Shown: positions 29,344-38,655, counted from the first letter of the stretch. The stretch: 64,000 nucleotides of DNA from SZUA-36 sp963759155 (GCA_963759155.1 CAVWXX010000010.1:51547-115546); one strand, 5' to 3'. Notes: generated by a model from the sequence alone, not told the origin. Program-made: numbers and translations.

Positions 29344-30825
29344 TCAATGGGCCTTGGTCGCACGGTTGTGGGACCATATACGTAGGGCATTGAGTTGTTC
29401 CGACATCGTCTTGGACAGTGGCACGATACGATAAATGTTGTGAATGAGGTCGTCGTAATTGAATTCACGTCCATCGGTAAACGCGTCAATCTTGGCGGCT
29501 TTGACCATCTGTTCCATCTCGGCCGCGGTCCAACCCGCAACGATTTTCGCCAGGTGATCCATATCAAACTCTTCCGGGTTTCCACCCTGGTTCCGTATAT
29601 GGATAGAAAGAATGTCGGCCCGCGCCTTGGCCTCCGGTAAATCGACGAAGAACAACTGATCAAAGCGGCCCTTGCGTATCATTTCCGGCGGCAGTATTTC
29701 GATTCTATTGGCGGTCGCTGCAACGAATACATTGGCCGGCTTTTCCTGCATCCAGGTTAAAAAAGACGAGAATATCGTCATGTTTCCACTGGTCGCCGTA
29801 TCGTGTAAAAAGCCAAAACTATTTTCAATTTCATCGATCCACAACACCACGGGTGCAGCATTTTCAGCTGCGCGAATAGCGCGTTCCCAGGCGACCTCGG
29901 GTGCACCCCAGCCACCTGACATGATCTTGTTCATATCGAGGCGAATAAGCGGTAAACCCCACACGGAGGGTATGGTCTTGGCTGCCAGCGATTTACCACA
30001 ACCACTGACACCCATCATCAGGATACCGGCAGGCATCTGCACATTGGCTTCCTGCGCCTCCTTGGTAAACAGGGCCTTGCGTGAAATCACCCATGACTTG
30101 AGTTTACTCAGACCACCGATCTTGTCGATATCGTAGGTTTTCGTCACAACCTCCAGGCAGTTCTCTTTCATCAGCAGCTGCGCCTTGGCCGCATTGATTG
30201 CACTGATCGCAGCCTCGACGTCAAGCACCTCTTCATTCATCAACTGGTGAAATAAATCCCTCGTTTCGTTTGAAGAGAGCCCCTGTGTTGCATATGAGAT
30301 TCTTTCAAGCCACTCATCTGACACCCGTTTGTCTTCATCGTAGTTTGCATTCAGACCCGTCAGCAAATCGTGTAATTCGGTCACATCCGGCAACGCAAGT
30401 TCAAGTACGTAGATTTCTTTGCTCAAACCTGAAGGAATTTCAATCGACGGGTTGGAAATCACAAGGCAGCCAGAACGCAGCGCGAGGGCATCATATGCAT
30501 CACGTAACGCGCGAATCAGTGCGGGGTTCGTCGCGAAAAGTGACGGCAGGTCTTTCATCAGAAAAATGGCATCGGTCTCTGCATGGATAATAAAAGCGAG
30601 TGCTTCGACGGGATCGAGAATACTCCGTTCCTGACCGGGTCCAGAGGTAAAACCAAGTGCCGCGGTCCATTGCCAGACGGGGCGGTCATCGCCGAACAGG
30701 GACTGTGAAGCGGCAGACAGAAAGCGCTCAAGACGCTCTTCCTCCCAGGTCGCCACGTACAGCAAAGGCGTTCCTGAGCTTATGATCCTGCTGATTTTTT
30801 GGGTGGGGTTTTCGGGTGTCTGCAT
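29344..30825 (-). CDS. Ycf46-like AAA ATPase
   Basis: AAA+ protein of 493 residues. An N-terminal region (about 1-240) holds a degenerate ATPase-like fold (DAIFLMKDLPSLF, ALRSGCLVISNP) typical of Ycf46 proteins. The active AAA module has Walker A GVSGCGKS (about 268-275), Walker B VVLWIDEIENSF (about 321-332), sensor FVAATANRIEILPPEMIRKG with an arginine finger in KGRFDQLFF, and the lid GWTAAEMEQMVKAAK. Ycf46 is conserved in plastids and cyanobacteria with a poorly known role. Here the gene is upstream of soeABC on the same strand and divergent, with about 200 bases between starts, from the large PPDK-like protein. It could be a remodelling factor for either partner. Confidence 0.85.
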   Translation of the reverse strand: MQTPENPTQKISRIISSGTPLLYVATWEEERLERFLSAASQSLFGDDRPVWQWTAALGFTSGPGQERSILDPVEALAFIIHAETDAIFLMKDLPSLFATNPALIRALRDAYDALALRSGCLVISNPSIEIPSGLSKEIYVLELALPDVTELHDLLTGLNANYDEDKRVSDEWLERISYATQGLSSNETRDLFHQLMNEEVLDVEAAISAINAAKAQLLMKENCLEVVTKTYDIDKIGGLSKLKSWVISRKALFTKEAQEANVQMPAGILMMGVSGCGKSLAAKTIPSVWGLPLIRLDMNKIMSGGWGAPEVAWERAIRAAENAAPVVLWIDEIENSFGFLHDTATSGNMTIFSSFLTWMQEKPANVFVAATANRIEILPPEMIRKGRFDQLFFVDLPEAKARADILSIHIRNQGGNPEEFDMDHLAKIVAGWTAAEMEQMVKAAKIDAFTDGREFNYDDLIHNIYRIVPLSKTMSEQLNALRIWSHNRATKAH

Positions 30826-31022
30826 TTTTAGCCTCTGTACTCAAGCCTACCAGGTAGGTTCAGAAATTAATGATAAACAAACGACCCGGGCACCTCATGA
30901 CATGCATCAGTATTTGGGTCAAATTCGCGTCAAATTTACATCATTGGATGATGGCACATCGCCATGAAACTCATCTTACCCTATTCACCCGCAAACCAGT
31001 TCTTTGATTCATACAAAACCGC

Positions 31023-34000
31023 TTGACGCAGATCATTGTTCCACTCAAATGGCGTGCTTATAGTTGCCCGACAAACAGGCCATTGGCGGTGACCGGAATT
31101 ACTAAGCCATTGAATGATACCAACGCTGCAACCAGGCCCATTGCCGGGGGACTGACGCTGGTTCCCGGACCGGCGATGCAGTTCAGCGCGCAGGAAAAAG
31201 AATCCATCACCCGCCTGAACAAGGCCCTGGCCAAAGCCTATCTCACCCCTGGTACCGAGCAGGACCACCAACTGGATTACAAAGTAGCGCTGCGTCGCTA
31301 CCTGGAAACCATGACGCTGCTTGGCCGGCGACACCGGATGTTCGAGATAGCGAACCATCGATTACTCAAAACAGAAGACTGCCTGATCGTACCCTATGAT
31401 GCACATGGCAGCCTGACAATCTACCGTGTGTGCAGAGACTCGGAAAAGATCATCCGGCAGTTGCGCTTACCCCACGGAACACTGACTACCGATGCTCTGT
31501 TTGCTGAGCTGACAGGCACCAGCGGAACACCTGTCGATCTGGAGCGCGAAATCTATCATTTGCATGTTGATGACATGCCCAACATCCAGGTTGCCCGCCT
31601 GCGCGACCTGGCCGTTCTGTTGCAACGTCTTAACAGTTGCGGCAGCCGTCATGAAGCGGTGTACATTTTACGTTTCCTGGTAGCACGTCTGTGCAGCAGT
31701 TCATACCGTGGCATGCCCGGTGCAAAAAACCTTAAACCCGAGATTTCACGTGTTCGCTCAGAACTGGCCGAATTCATGAACGGTCCTTTTGCCGAACGCT
31801 TACGTCTTCCAACCAGTATCCTCGTGCGCAGTATTTCAGGGCTGGTATCACAGCCGAAGCTGATTGATGAAGTCTGGCAGGACACCATTGATTTATCCGA
31901 GGTTCAGGTGCCAGGGAGTGCGATAAGCAACGAAATTCGAAGAAGCACCCATCATGCCATGGGCAAGCATACGCTCAAACTGGCACGCGCCTACTTGCAT
32001 TGGATGACGACCGGCGAGGCGAATTTCCCGGATCCGGAACGCGAAAAAACCGGGGCGGCAGACGAAGCGGCGCGTCTTAACCCGGCTGTCATAGAGCTCG
32101 TTAAACGCATAATTTCCAACCTCGAACAACTGCTGGGAAGCGCACAGATAGCCCGACGCCTCAATGAGTGGCGCGACGCTTATGCGCGCGAACTGCTCAG
32201 TTGCGAGTCAAGTTACACGTTTGAAGAAGAGCTCGAAGCCCTGGTCACCAAGGGTATCCAGGCCAACAACCCGTGGGTCTACCAGCAACGCCTTCGCAAT
32301 ATGATCAACAAGATATCCAATTGCGAATGGGCGGAAGATATCTGTGAACCATTTAAGAAAGCCCTGCAGGGCTTACAGGAAGATGGTCCGGGTAAGGTCG
32401 TGGCCAACGGGAAGGAAGAAGAAGTACGTCAACTGGTCACCACATTCTGCGCAAAAATCCGTCACGATCACCAGGACGCCCTGTTTCTGGCCCTCGATGA
32501 ACTGCTTGAGTTGTATTCCAGTGAGGATCAGTTCGGTGCGTTTGAACGAAGTTGCAGTCTTCGCCGTGAATTTGAAACCCTCGTCGGCAACGGCGTATTT
32601 ACCACCCAGCGATATCTTCTGCACCAGCTTGATTGTATTGTGGAAGAACTCGGTTTCTTCGCTCTGCGGCATGTTGCCTCCGGCTATATGGAGCAAGGTG
32701 TCAAGCTGAAAGAGTGCCTGAGCATCATCCACCTGTGTGCCGGTAACCTGGACCGGGATGGCCTGTTCTCACGCGAGTTATGGGATTTGTCCGCCATGCT
32801 GGTTAATCCCTTTCACGATGCATCTGAAATACTGGATGTGCTGGAGCAAATTCAACGTAACTACCACCGGCTTATACACCGCGTCAGTCACGCCTATGAG
32901 GTCATGGCGGAGCGCCTCGGATACGGCCCTGATGAAATGCGCGCGGTGCTGGCAAATTTTCAACGCACCATGCATGACCTTAATAGCCTGGTTCACTTTT
33001 CCGACCTGGCCCGGACCTGCCTGTCGGAAAGCCCCCACGATGACACGGTCATGGAAACCGCAGGCAAGGGCGAAGACCCCTGGGACTTCCTGCACCTGTC
33101 ACATACAAGTGATATAAAACGGCGTGTGGAAGACCCCAAAACGACCAGTTTGCAGGACTGCTATGGCGGTAAAGGAAGCGGTCTCATTTATATCGCCTAT
33201 CTCGGCATCCCGACACGGGATGGGTTTATTATCCCGACCACCCTGCCCCACAAGGGATTACACAAGAGCGAACCGCAACGTTTACACGCTGAGGTGCTGA
33301 AACATGTTCGCTTGCTTGAAGCAGATATCGAGCGCAACGAAGGCCGACGCCCGGGTTTGGGCAACCCCGATGCACCCCTGTTGCTTGCCGTGCGCGGCGG
33401 CTCGGCATTTTCGATGCCGGGTATGCTCTCGACCATGGTCTTTGTCGGTATGAACGACCGTATTGCCGAGGCGCTTGCGCTCGAGGACGAATGGTATGCG
33501 TGGGACGCCTACAGGCGCTTCCTGGTTTCTTTTTCGGCAGCGGTCTGGAACTTCGATCTCGAAGCATTCGATCTGGTCGAAAAAGCCAAGCGCCGGCATG
33601 CCGTCACCCTCAAGACCGATCTTAGTGGTGGCGCCATGCGCGAGGTGGTTGAAGCCTCTAAAGACGCCATTCGTGCGGCGGGGCATGCCGATCAACTACA
33701 GGCGATTCTCAGTGACCTTGAACTCCAGTTACAAACTGCTATAAATGCGGTCCACGCGTCCTGGGGCCGCGACCGTGCCAGGCAGTATCGCGCTATCAAA
33801 CACCTGAGCGAGGGCTGGCATACCGCAGTGACGGTGCAACAAATGGCTTCGGGTAACCGAATCAACAAGCAGGAACTCAAGCAGGGCATTGATGAGATGC
33901 GCATCTCCCTGACGGGCGTCATACCCAACACCCGGATGAAAACAACGGGCTTTCGTGAGTTTACAGGGGACATCAAATTCAGTGCCAGCGGTGACGACCT

Positions 34001-34688
34001 GGTTGGCGGTATCACGGCAGCAAAGTCCTTCGAGTCGGTACAACGCCTGCATACCCTGGCGCCGATGCTGGAACGTAAGCTCAATCACGTCGGTGCGCGC
34101 CTGCGGCGATTCCTGGGCTCGGATGCTGAAATTGAATTTACAGTAGACCAGGGGGTTCTGAGTGTGCTCCAGGCACGTAGCGCACAGGTTAACCATCGAT
34201 TCAGCCCGCGAAGCTTTGAGCAGCCCGGGTCTGCATCGGGACGGGGCATTGGTATCAGCGGCAGTGCATTTCGGGGCCGGGTCGCTTTCAACGAGGCTGA
34301 TGTCAGGCGTCTGGCCGACGAGACAGGTGGCCGCAGTGATGAATCAGATGGCATCTTACTGGTACTGGAGAATCCGGTGCCTGATGAAATACCCCTGATC
34401 CTTTCGGTCGATGGCCTGCTGGCCGCTCGTGGCGGCTCAACTTCGCATGCGGCAGTTTGCGTCCATGGTGTGGACGAAAAACGCTACACTGCGGTGCTGG
34501 GTGTGCCGGAACTTCATGTGAGTAAGGATAAGGCCACTCTGGTGCGTAGTGATGGAGAAATTGAACACACCATTCTTGTCGGGGATATACTGTCTATCCA
34601 CGGTCAATCCGGTGATGTTTTTGTCGGCACACGACCGATACTTGAAGTTAATAAGGTGGCTGAAAAAACAGAGTCAGCCCGCACATAA
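31023..34688 (+). CDS. PPDK-like ATP-grasp and phosphohistidine protein lacking the PEP/pyruvate barrel
   Basis: A 1221-residue protein. The first 700 residues are helical and match no domain I recognise (for example LRDLAVLLQRLNSCGSRHEA, EYEVMAERLGYGPDEM-like helices). From about 715 the PPDK/PEP-synthase ATP-grasp domain begins (YGGKGSGLIYIAYLGIPTRDG), with AVRGGSAFSMPGMLSTMVF near 790 and EFTVDQGVLSVLQARSAQ at about 1040-1057. The swivelling domain follows, with the phospho-accepting His in GGSTSHAAVC (about 1138). The C-terminal TIM barrel that binds PEP or pyruvate is absent. The start is uncertain: TTG 31023 is the upstream limit, GTG 31089 and ATG 31176 are possible. A kinase or dikinase with an unknown acceptor, perhaps held by the N-terminal part, is the inference. 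YceH follows after 17 bases. Confidence 0.75.
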   Translation: MTQIIVPLKWRAYSCPTNRPLAVTGITKPLNDTNAATRPIAGGLTLVPGPAMQFSAQEKESITRLNKALAKAYLTPGTEQDHQLDYKVALRRYLETMTLLGRRHRMFEIANHRLLKTEDCLIVPYDAHGSLTIYRVCRDSEKIIRQLRLPHGTLTTDALFAELTGTSGTPVDLEREIYHLHVDDMPNIQVARLRDLAVLLQRLNSCGSRHEAVYILRFLVARLCSSSYRGMPGAKNLKPEISRVRSELAEFMNGPFAERLRLPTSILVRSISGLVSQPKLIDEVWQDTIDLSEVQVPGSAISNEIRRSTHHAMGKHTLKLARAYLHWMTTGEANFPDPEREKTGAADEAARLNPAVIELVKRIISNLEQLLGSAQIARRLNEWRDAYARELLSCESSYTFEEELEALVTKGIQANNPWVYQQRLRNMINKISNCEWAEDICEPFKKALQGLQEDGPGKVVANGKEEEVRQLVTTFCAKIRHDHQDALFLALDELLELYSSEDQFGAFERSCSLRREFETLVGNGVFTTQRYLLHQLDCIVEELGFFALRHVASGYMEQGVKLKECLSIIHLCAGNLDRDGLFSRELWDLSAMLVNPFHDASEILDVLEQIQRNYHRLIHRVSHAYEVMAERLGYGPDEMRAVLANFQRTMHDLNSLVHFSDLARTCLSESPHDDTVMETAGKGEDPWDFLHLSHTSDIKRRVEDPKTTSLQDCYGGKGSGLIYIAYLGIPTRDGFIIPTTLPHKGLHKSEPQRLHAEVLKHVRLLEADIERNEGRRPGLGNPDAPLLLAVRGGSAFSMPGMLSTMVFVGMNDRIAEALALEDEWYAWDAYRRFLVSFSAAVWNFDLEAFDLVEKAKRRHAVTLKTDLSGGAMREVVEASKDAIRAAGHADQLQAILSDLELQLQTAINAVHASWGRDRARQYRAIKHLSEGWHTAVTVQQMASGNRINKQELKQGIDEMRISLTGVIPNTRMKTTGFREFTGDIKFSASGDDLVGGITAAKSFESVQRLHTLAPMLERKLNHVGARLRRFLGSDAEIEFTVDQGVLSVLQARSAQVNHRFSPRSFEQPGSASGRGIGISGSAFRGRVAFNEADVRRLADETGGRSDESDGILLVLENPVPDEIPLILSVDGLLAARGGSTSHAAVCVHGVDEKRYTAVLGVPELHVSKDKATLVRSDGEIEHTILVGDILSIHGQSGDVFVGTRPILEVNKVAEKTESART

Positions 34689-34705
34689 ATGCATGGAGCA
34701 CTGCT

Positions 34706-35332
34706 GTGAACGATTTGACCCCCATCCAGGTTCGGGTCCTGGGTTGCCTGATGGAGAAGAAGGAAACCACGCCGGATCAATATCCTCTGACATTAAACGC
34801 ACTGAGAAATGCCTGCAACCAGAAGACCGCTCGCTACCCGGTAGCCGCCTACAGTGAGGGTGAAGTCGGCCACACACTTCGTGAACTCGAGGCCCTCGAC
34901 CTGGTGAGCGAAGAATGGGGCGCCAGGGTACCGAAATATCAACACATGGCCAATAAGGCACTCCAGCTCCACAGCCAGGGTATCGCCCTGCTTGGCACAT
35001 TGATGTTACGCGGGCCCCAAACACTGAATGAGTTAAAAACCAATTCGCATCGCATGTATGATTTCGATGACCTGGATGATGTGCAATTCGCACTCCAGCA
35101 CCTGATCGAACGAGAACCTTCATTGGTTGCCGCCCTGCCCCGTCAACCCGGGCAAAAGGAAGGCCGTTTTGCACACCTGATGAGTGGTGAGCCGGATATT
35201 CCCGTGCCGGTCCGGCCAGCAGCAATGACACCGGCTTCTCCCGCCCTCGAGGCCAGGGTGGCTGAACTTGAGACGCAACTGGAGAACCTGCAGATCAGAT
35301 TAAAGGCCATTGAAGATGGGCTCCACAGCTGA
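34706..35332 (+). CDS. yceH: YceH family protein (DUF480)
   Basis: A 208-residue protein made of two winged-helix units (LTPIQVRVLGCLMEKKETTP, then TLNALRNACNQKTARYPV; SQGIALLGTLMLRGPQTLNE). A short coiled coil ends it (VAELETQLENLQIRLKAIED), as in E. coli YceH. Starts at GTG 34706 with a GGAG stretch just upstream. It follows the PPDK-like gene closely and overlaps the oxygenase gene downstream, so the three may share a transcript. The molecular role of YceH is unknown; the wHTH folds suggest DNA or protein binding. Confidence 0.9.
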   Translation: MNDLTPIQVRVLGCLMEKKETTPDQYPLTLNALRNACNQKTARYPVAAYSEGEVGHTLRELEALDLVSEEWGARVPKYQHMANKALQLHSQGIALLGTLMLRGPQTLNELKTNSHRMYDFDDLDDVQFALQHLIEREPSLVAALPRQPGQKEGRFAHLMSGEPDIPVPVRPAAMTPASPALEARVAELETQLENLQIRLKAIEDGLHS

Positions 35333-35900
35333 CCGGCTTCCACTTCTCGCACTGAAAGTACCTGAGTACGAGGTTTTAAACGCGGGCTTGCGACAGGGTC
35401 TCGCAGATATGTCCAATAACATACCGGGCAAGGTTTCCAACCTGGCTAATGGTTCCTCCTATTTTGAGAATAAATGGCTTTCAGCATCGAATCTTCATGA
35501 AAGTGACAACCCCGATGTGCAAAAACTCAGAGCATTTATTGAGGTTACGGCAAACCGCTCATTCCGTAAGCCCGACCCCGGCGCCGTACTCGCCGTAACC
35601 TCTATGTGGGGAATGGTCAGCAGGACCGGAATGAGCGGAAACCGGCACAATCATGCAGGCCTGGTTTCCGGCGCCTATTATGTTGACGCCGGCTCCAGCG
35701 GTGTGAAGGATGGCGGGTTGATGCAGTTTTACCAGCAGACCGATCTTACCCAGCCCACCCATCGCTTCCAGCCGGAATCGGGACAGGTCTTTCTTTTTCC
35801 AAGCTCACTGGAGCATTCAGTCAGCCGTTATGAAGGTAAGCAACCACGCATGGTCATTGCTTTTAACCTGACGGAAGTGCCTGACATACCCAGTCGCTGA
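35316..35900 (+). CDS. Putative 2OG-Fe(II) oxygenase (TIGR02466-like)
   Basis: A protein of about 194 residues with the double-stranded beta-helix pattern of small 2-oxoglutarate oxygenases: the iron-binding segment GNRHNHAGLVSGAYYV, a middle strand GGLMQFYQQTD, FPSSLEHSVSRYEG carrying the distal His, and the 2OG-binding Arg in RMVIAFNL. ATG 35316 is chosen over TTG 35310. It overlaps yceH by 17 bp at the 5' end and overlaps the convergent kinase gene by 38 bp at the 3' end. Substrate unknown; the family name is from recall of the motif spacing. Confidence 0.7.
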   Translation: MGSTADRLPLLALKVPEYEVLNAGLRQGLADMSNNIPGKVSNLANGSSYFENKWLSASNLHESDNPDVQKLRAFIEVTANRSFRKPDPGAVLAVTSMWGMVSRTGMSGNRHNHAGLVSGAYYVDAGSSGVKDGGLMQFYQQTDLTQPTHRFQPESGQVFLFPSSLEHSVSRYEGKQPRMVIAFNLTEVPDIPSR

Positions 35901-36846
35901 CCTGCTGACGATTGTCTATCATCCAGAGGCAGTGCTGCAGAGGCCACGCCAGTAAAGCCTCTTTCAGATCTGGTCGATCGCGATGAACCACGACGTTTCT
36001 GAACGGGTATGTCCGAATATGATTTAGCGTTGCCCAGACAGGAAACAGTCTTGCAAAGGCTTCAATACCTGCCATGTTTTGAAATAATGCTGGATGCAAA
36101 GTACCGAGGAACCGGTAAAGTTTCTCTTGCTGCAACAACCCGCTCAAGGGTCGTGTGGTGCTAAACCTGGTCGCAGTGCTGGCAATGTGCTCATTGCAAT
36201 ACCTAAGACGACAACTGTCCCAGTCGCACAATAGCTTCACCTCGTCTTCATCCATCAGAATATTCTTCTCGGTAAAATCATCATGAATGTGGAGGTGCAG
36301 AAGCTTTTCATCCCCGATTCCGGTCTGTAAGGCCGACAGTACCGTGTCTGTGAGGCTCAACATTCCGTTATGAATAACCGGGTCGAATTCAGCATCTGAT
36401 GCCTTGGTGGTCTCCAGTTGTTCCCTCACACCGCGGATTGTCGATAGATATTCGGGCTTTGACAGATACTTGCCGTGGTCTCTGCCTATCATGGCGACCT
36501 TTGAATAAAGCCCGGCAATAGCAGCGAGCTGTGAGAACTCACCAGAAGGAGGCTTACCTTCAATAAATTCATGTACAACAATATTCGGAAATTCGGGAGA
36601 GTAGGAAACCACCCGCGAGGCAGGAACACCGCGCCCACGCATGTATTCTGTCAGCTGATTAATATAAGTAACTACATTCAGTATATTTTCTATCTTGTTG
36701 TATACCTTTATATAATAAGTGAGACCAGAAACATCACAGCGATAGCTTTTATGTGAAAGGCCACCCTTAATATCGCGCAGTTCCAGCGCGTTGGAATCAA
36801 CCTTGAGCAAGGTCGCCAGACTTTGTTTCAACTCCTGCAAAATCAC
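35863..36846 (-). CDS. Phosphotransferase of the APH/choline-kinase fold
   Basis: A 327-residue kinase-like protein. The nucleotide-binding N-lobe holds LSHKSYRCDVSGLTYYIKVY and IVVHEFIEG. The catalytic loop is LHIHDDFTEKNILMDED and the metal-binding segment VKLLCDWDSCRLR, corresponding to HxDxxxxN and D of the APH family. Starts at GTG 36846. It is the last gene of a tight minus-strand operon, six bases after the reductase-like gene. The substrate is likely a small alcohol or sugar made or modified by the other two enzymes; antibiotic resistance is not implied. Confidence 0.8.
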   Translation of the reverse strand: MILQELKQSLATLLKVDSNALELRDIKGGLSHKSYRCDVSGLTYYIKVYNKIENILNVVTYINQLTEYMRGRGVPASRVVSYSPEFPNIVVHEFIEGKPPSGEFSQLAAIAGLYSKVAMIGRDHGKYLSKPEYLSTIRGVREQLETTKASDAEFDPVIHNGMLSLTDTVLSALQTGIGDEKLLHLHIHDDFTEKNILMDEDEVKLLCDWDSCRLRYCNEHIASTATRFSTTRPLSGLLQQEKLYRFLGTLHPALFQNMAGIEAFARLFPVWATLNHIRTYPFRNVVVHRDRPDLKEALLAWPLQHCLWMIDNRQQVSDWVCQALPSG

Positions 36847-36852
36847 TTACCC

Positions 36853-37626
36853 TTATAGCAAAAAGGGGATCAATGCGCGTCGTTCGGCAGGATAATCATC
36901 AAAAGAGTCCCTGTACCAGCGATGGTGAGCGATTGCCCTTGGAATGAGGTTTGCCATGGTCCAGATCGCAAAAACCCAACCAGCCAGGGACCAGACGGCG
37001 ATAGCCCAACCGACCCACTGAATAATCTCACCCAGGTAGTTCGGGCAGGACACCCAGCGGTATGCCAGCCCATAGGGAATCCGATAGCCGCCCTTCCCGT
37101 TCCTTTCGCGAGCCAGGCTGCCAGCTGCCGGTCCGACACCTTGTTGAGGGTCATGCCGGCAAAGAAAACCACCAAGCCGATGATAAATTGCGGACTGACT
37201 CAGCCACATCTCGCCGTACTTGTCACCCTGGCTGGCAATTGACCATGCATTCAAATACCCATTGGTGGTATTAAATATCACAGCCATAATGAGGATCATC
37301 CACGGCATCTTCTTACCCGCCTTAAGCGTCCAGGGGTAGATAAATACGCGGTGGCAATAATGAATCTGCCACATCATGAACAATGCAATCACAGTGATAT
37401 TCAAGTGTGCATATAAAACAAGAATTCCGCCAAACACAAACACGGCCGGTGCTTCCATAATGAACCAGCCCATGCGGTTGTCCAGCACCGGCCCCCATCC
37501 CCGGCGAATATGCCGCCCATAAGGTGCCTTGATGAAAAACAGGATTGCAAACACCAAAGGCGCCAGGGCCAGCGTGCCATACGCAACCCAGTCAAAAGAT
37601 TCAGCGAGATAGTATTCAAGCGTCAT
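36853..37626 (-). CDS. Steroid 5-alpha-reductase-like membrane enzyme with compensating frameshifts
   Basis: Membrane oxidoreductase of 257 residues with six hydrophobic segments. Family motifs are RRGWGPVLDNRMGWFIMEAP near the N-terminus, QIHYCHRVFIYPW, GNGKGGYRIP-like (here RNGKGGYRIPYG), FRWVSCPNYLGE-like (YRWVSCPNYLGEIIQW) and RAIAHHRWYRDSF near the end. Between about 37105 and 37180 the reading frame carries an unlikely stretch (FLCRHDPQQGVGPAAG), while one frame over reads LVVFFAGMTLNKVSDRQLAA, the expected family sequence. Two opposite indels therefore appear to cancel. Neighbours are an extended SDR upstream (6-base gap) and a kinase downstream (6-base gap). Substrate could be a sterol, terpenoid or fatty enoyl compound. 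Confidence 0.8.
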   Translation of the reverse strand: MTLEYYLAESFDWVAYGTLALAPLVFAILFFIKAPYGRHIRRGWGPVLDNRMGWFIMEAPAVFVFGGILVLYAHLNITVIALFMMWQIHYCHRVFIYPWTLKAGKKMPWMILIMAVIFNTTNGYLNAWSIASQGDKYGEMWLSQSAIYHRLGGFLCRHDPQQGVGPAAGSLARERNGKGGYRIPYGLAYRWVSCPNYLGEIIQWVGWAIAVWSLAGWVFAIWTMANLIPRAIAHHRWYRDSFDDYPAERRALIPFLL

Positions 37627-37632
37627 AACGAA

Positions 37633-38655
37633 TCAGTCCTCACGGCCCGACATGGCGCCGGTGTTTTGCCGGGAATAGAACTCCAGCGCATCGCGCATTG
37701 AATGCTGGAAAGGGCGTGGCTGATAAGCCAACTCCCGGGATGCCTTTGCATGACTCATCACCTTGTTGGTCGACAGGGCAGCCAGTGAGTCACGGGTGTA
37801 AATTGGCGTTTCTCCAAGCACTCGCGCCCAAAGCCCTACCAGCGGAGCAGAAAGCCTTGCAAGCCAGCCAGGACAGATAAACCGCGGTGCGGCAACACCG
37901 GTAATTTCTTCGATGGTGGCTGCCACCTCGGTCATCGCCAGGTAGTGTCCGGACAATATAAAGCGATCGCCGTCATTACCTTTTTCCGCTGCCTCAACAG
38001 CACCCCAGGCCACATCACGTGCATCAACCCAGTTGAATCCACCCTCAACCGCAGCAGGCAAACGCCCTTGCGCCATTTTGATAATCGCCTGTCCGAATAG
38101 TGACAGTTTAAAGTCTTCAGGACCGAGGACGGCGGTAGGATAGATAATCCTTATTCCCAGGCTTTCACAGCTATTTTGCCTGACGAGCCTTTCGGCCTTC
38201 GCTTTTGAAAAATCATAATCTCCCCCATGTCCGGTCCGGTCACCCAGCAAGGGGTTGTCCTCTGTCACTGGCCGGTCCAGAGGCTCAAGCATCAGCGCAT
38301 GAATGCTTGAAAAGTAAACCAATGTTCCTACACCCTCCAAACGACAGGCCTCCAGCACATTGCGCGTGCCTTCAACATTGGTCTGTTCCAGCTTCTTGTT
38401 ATCCCCGGACTGAATGGTGATGTGGGCCGCAAGGTGATAAACCAGTGCTGCTCCACAGAAAGCTTCCCGAAGACATTCCAGCTCGGAGAGATCACCATAA
38501 ACACGCTGAATATCAAGACCTTCCAGCGCTTGATAGGAATTCCTGACCAGGGCGACCACCTCATAACCCCTGCCGAGCAATTCCCGTACAAGGTTCGCGC
38601 CTATGTGACCACTGGCACCGGTAACGGCCACCTTTTTATTCAATTGATCAGTCAT
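37633..38655 (-). CDS. NAD(P)-dependent epimerase/dehydratase, extended SDR
   Basis: A 340-residue extended short-chain dehydrogenase. The Rossmann start VAVTGASGHIGANLVRELL, the acidic NAD/NADP switch, VYHLAAHITI, FSSIHAL and the catalytic YDFSKAKAERL (YxxxK) are all present, followed by IIYPTAVLGPEDF and FNWVDARDVAWG. It resembles the HpnA/dihydroflavonol-reductase/3-beta-hydroxysteroid dehydrogenase branch. First gene of the three-gene operon ending at 35863. Together with a steroid-5-alpha-reductase-like protein, it suggests ring or isoprenoid lipid modification. The exact substrate is not deducible. Confidence 0.85.
   Translation of the reverse strand: MTDQLNKKVAVTGASGHIGANLVRELLGRGYEVVALVRNSYQALEGLDIQRVYGDLSELECLREAFCGAALVYHLAAHITIQSGDNKKLEQTNVEGTRNVLEACRLEGVGTLVYFSSIHALMLEPLDRPVTEDNPLLGDRTGHGGDYDFSKAKAERLVRQNSCESLGIRIIYPTAVLGPEDFKLSLFGQAIIKMAQGRLPAAVEGGFNWVDARDVAWGAVEAAEKGNDGDRFILSGHYLAMTEVAATIEEITGVAAPRFICPGWLARLSAPLVGLWARVLGETPIYTRDSLAALSTNKVMSHAKASRELAYQPRPFQHSMRDALEFYSRQNTGAMSGRED

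Noticed and set aside
35863..36846. APH-fold protein as an antibiotic resistance gene
   Set aside because: The fold is shared by many small-molecule kinases and the operon context is metabolic; no resistance-specific signature is visible.
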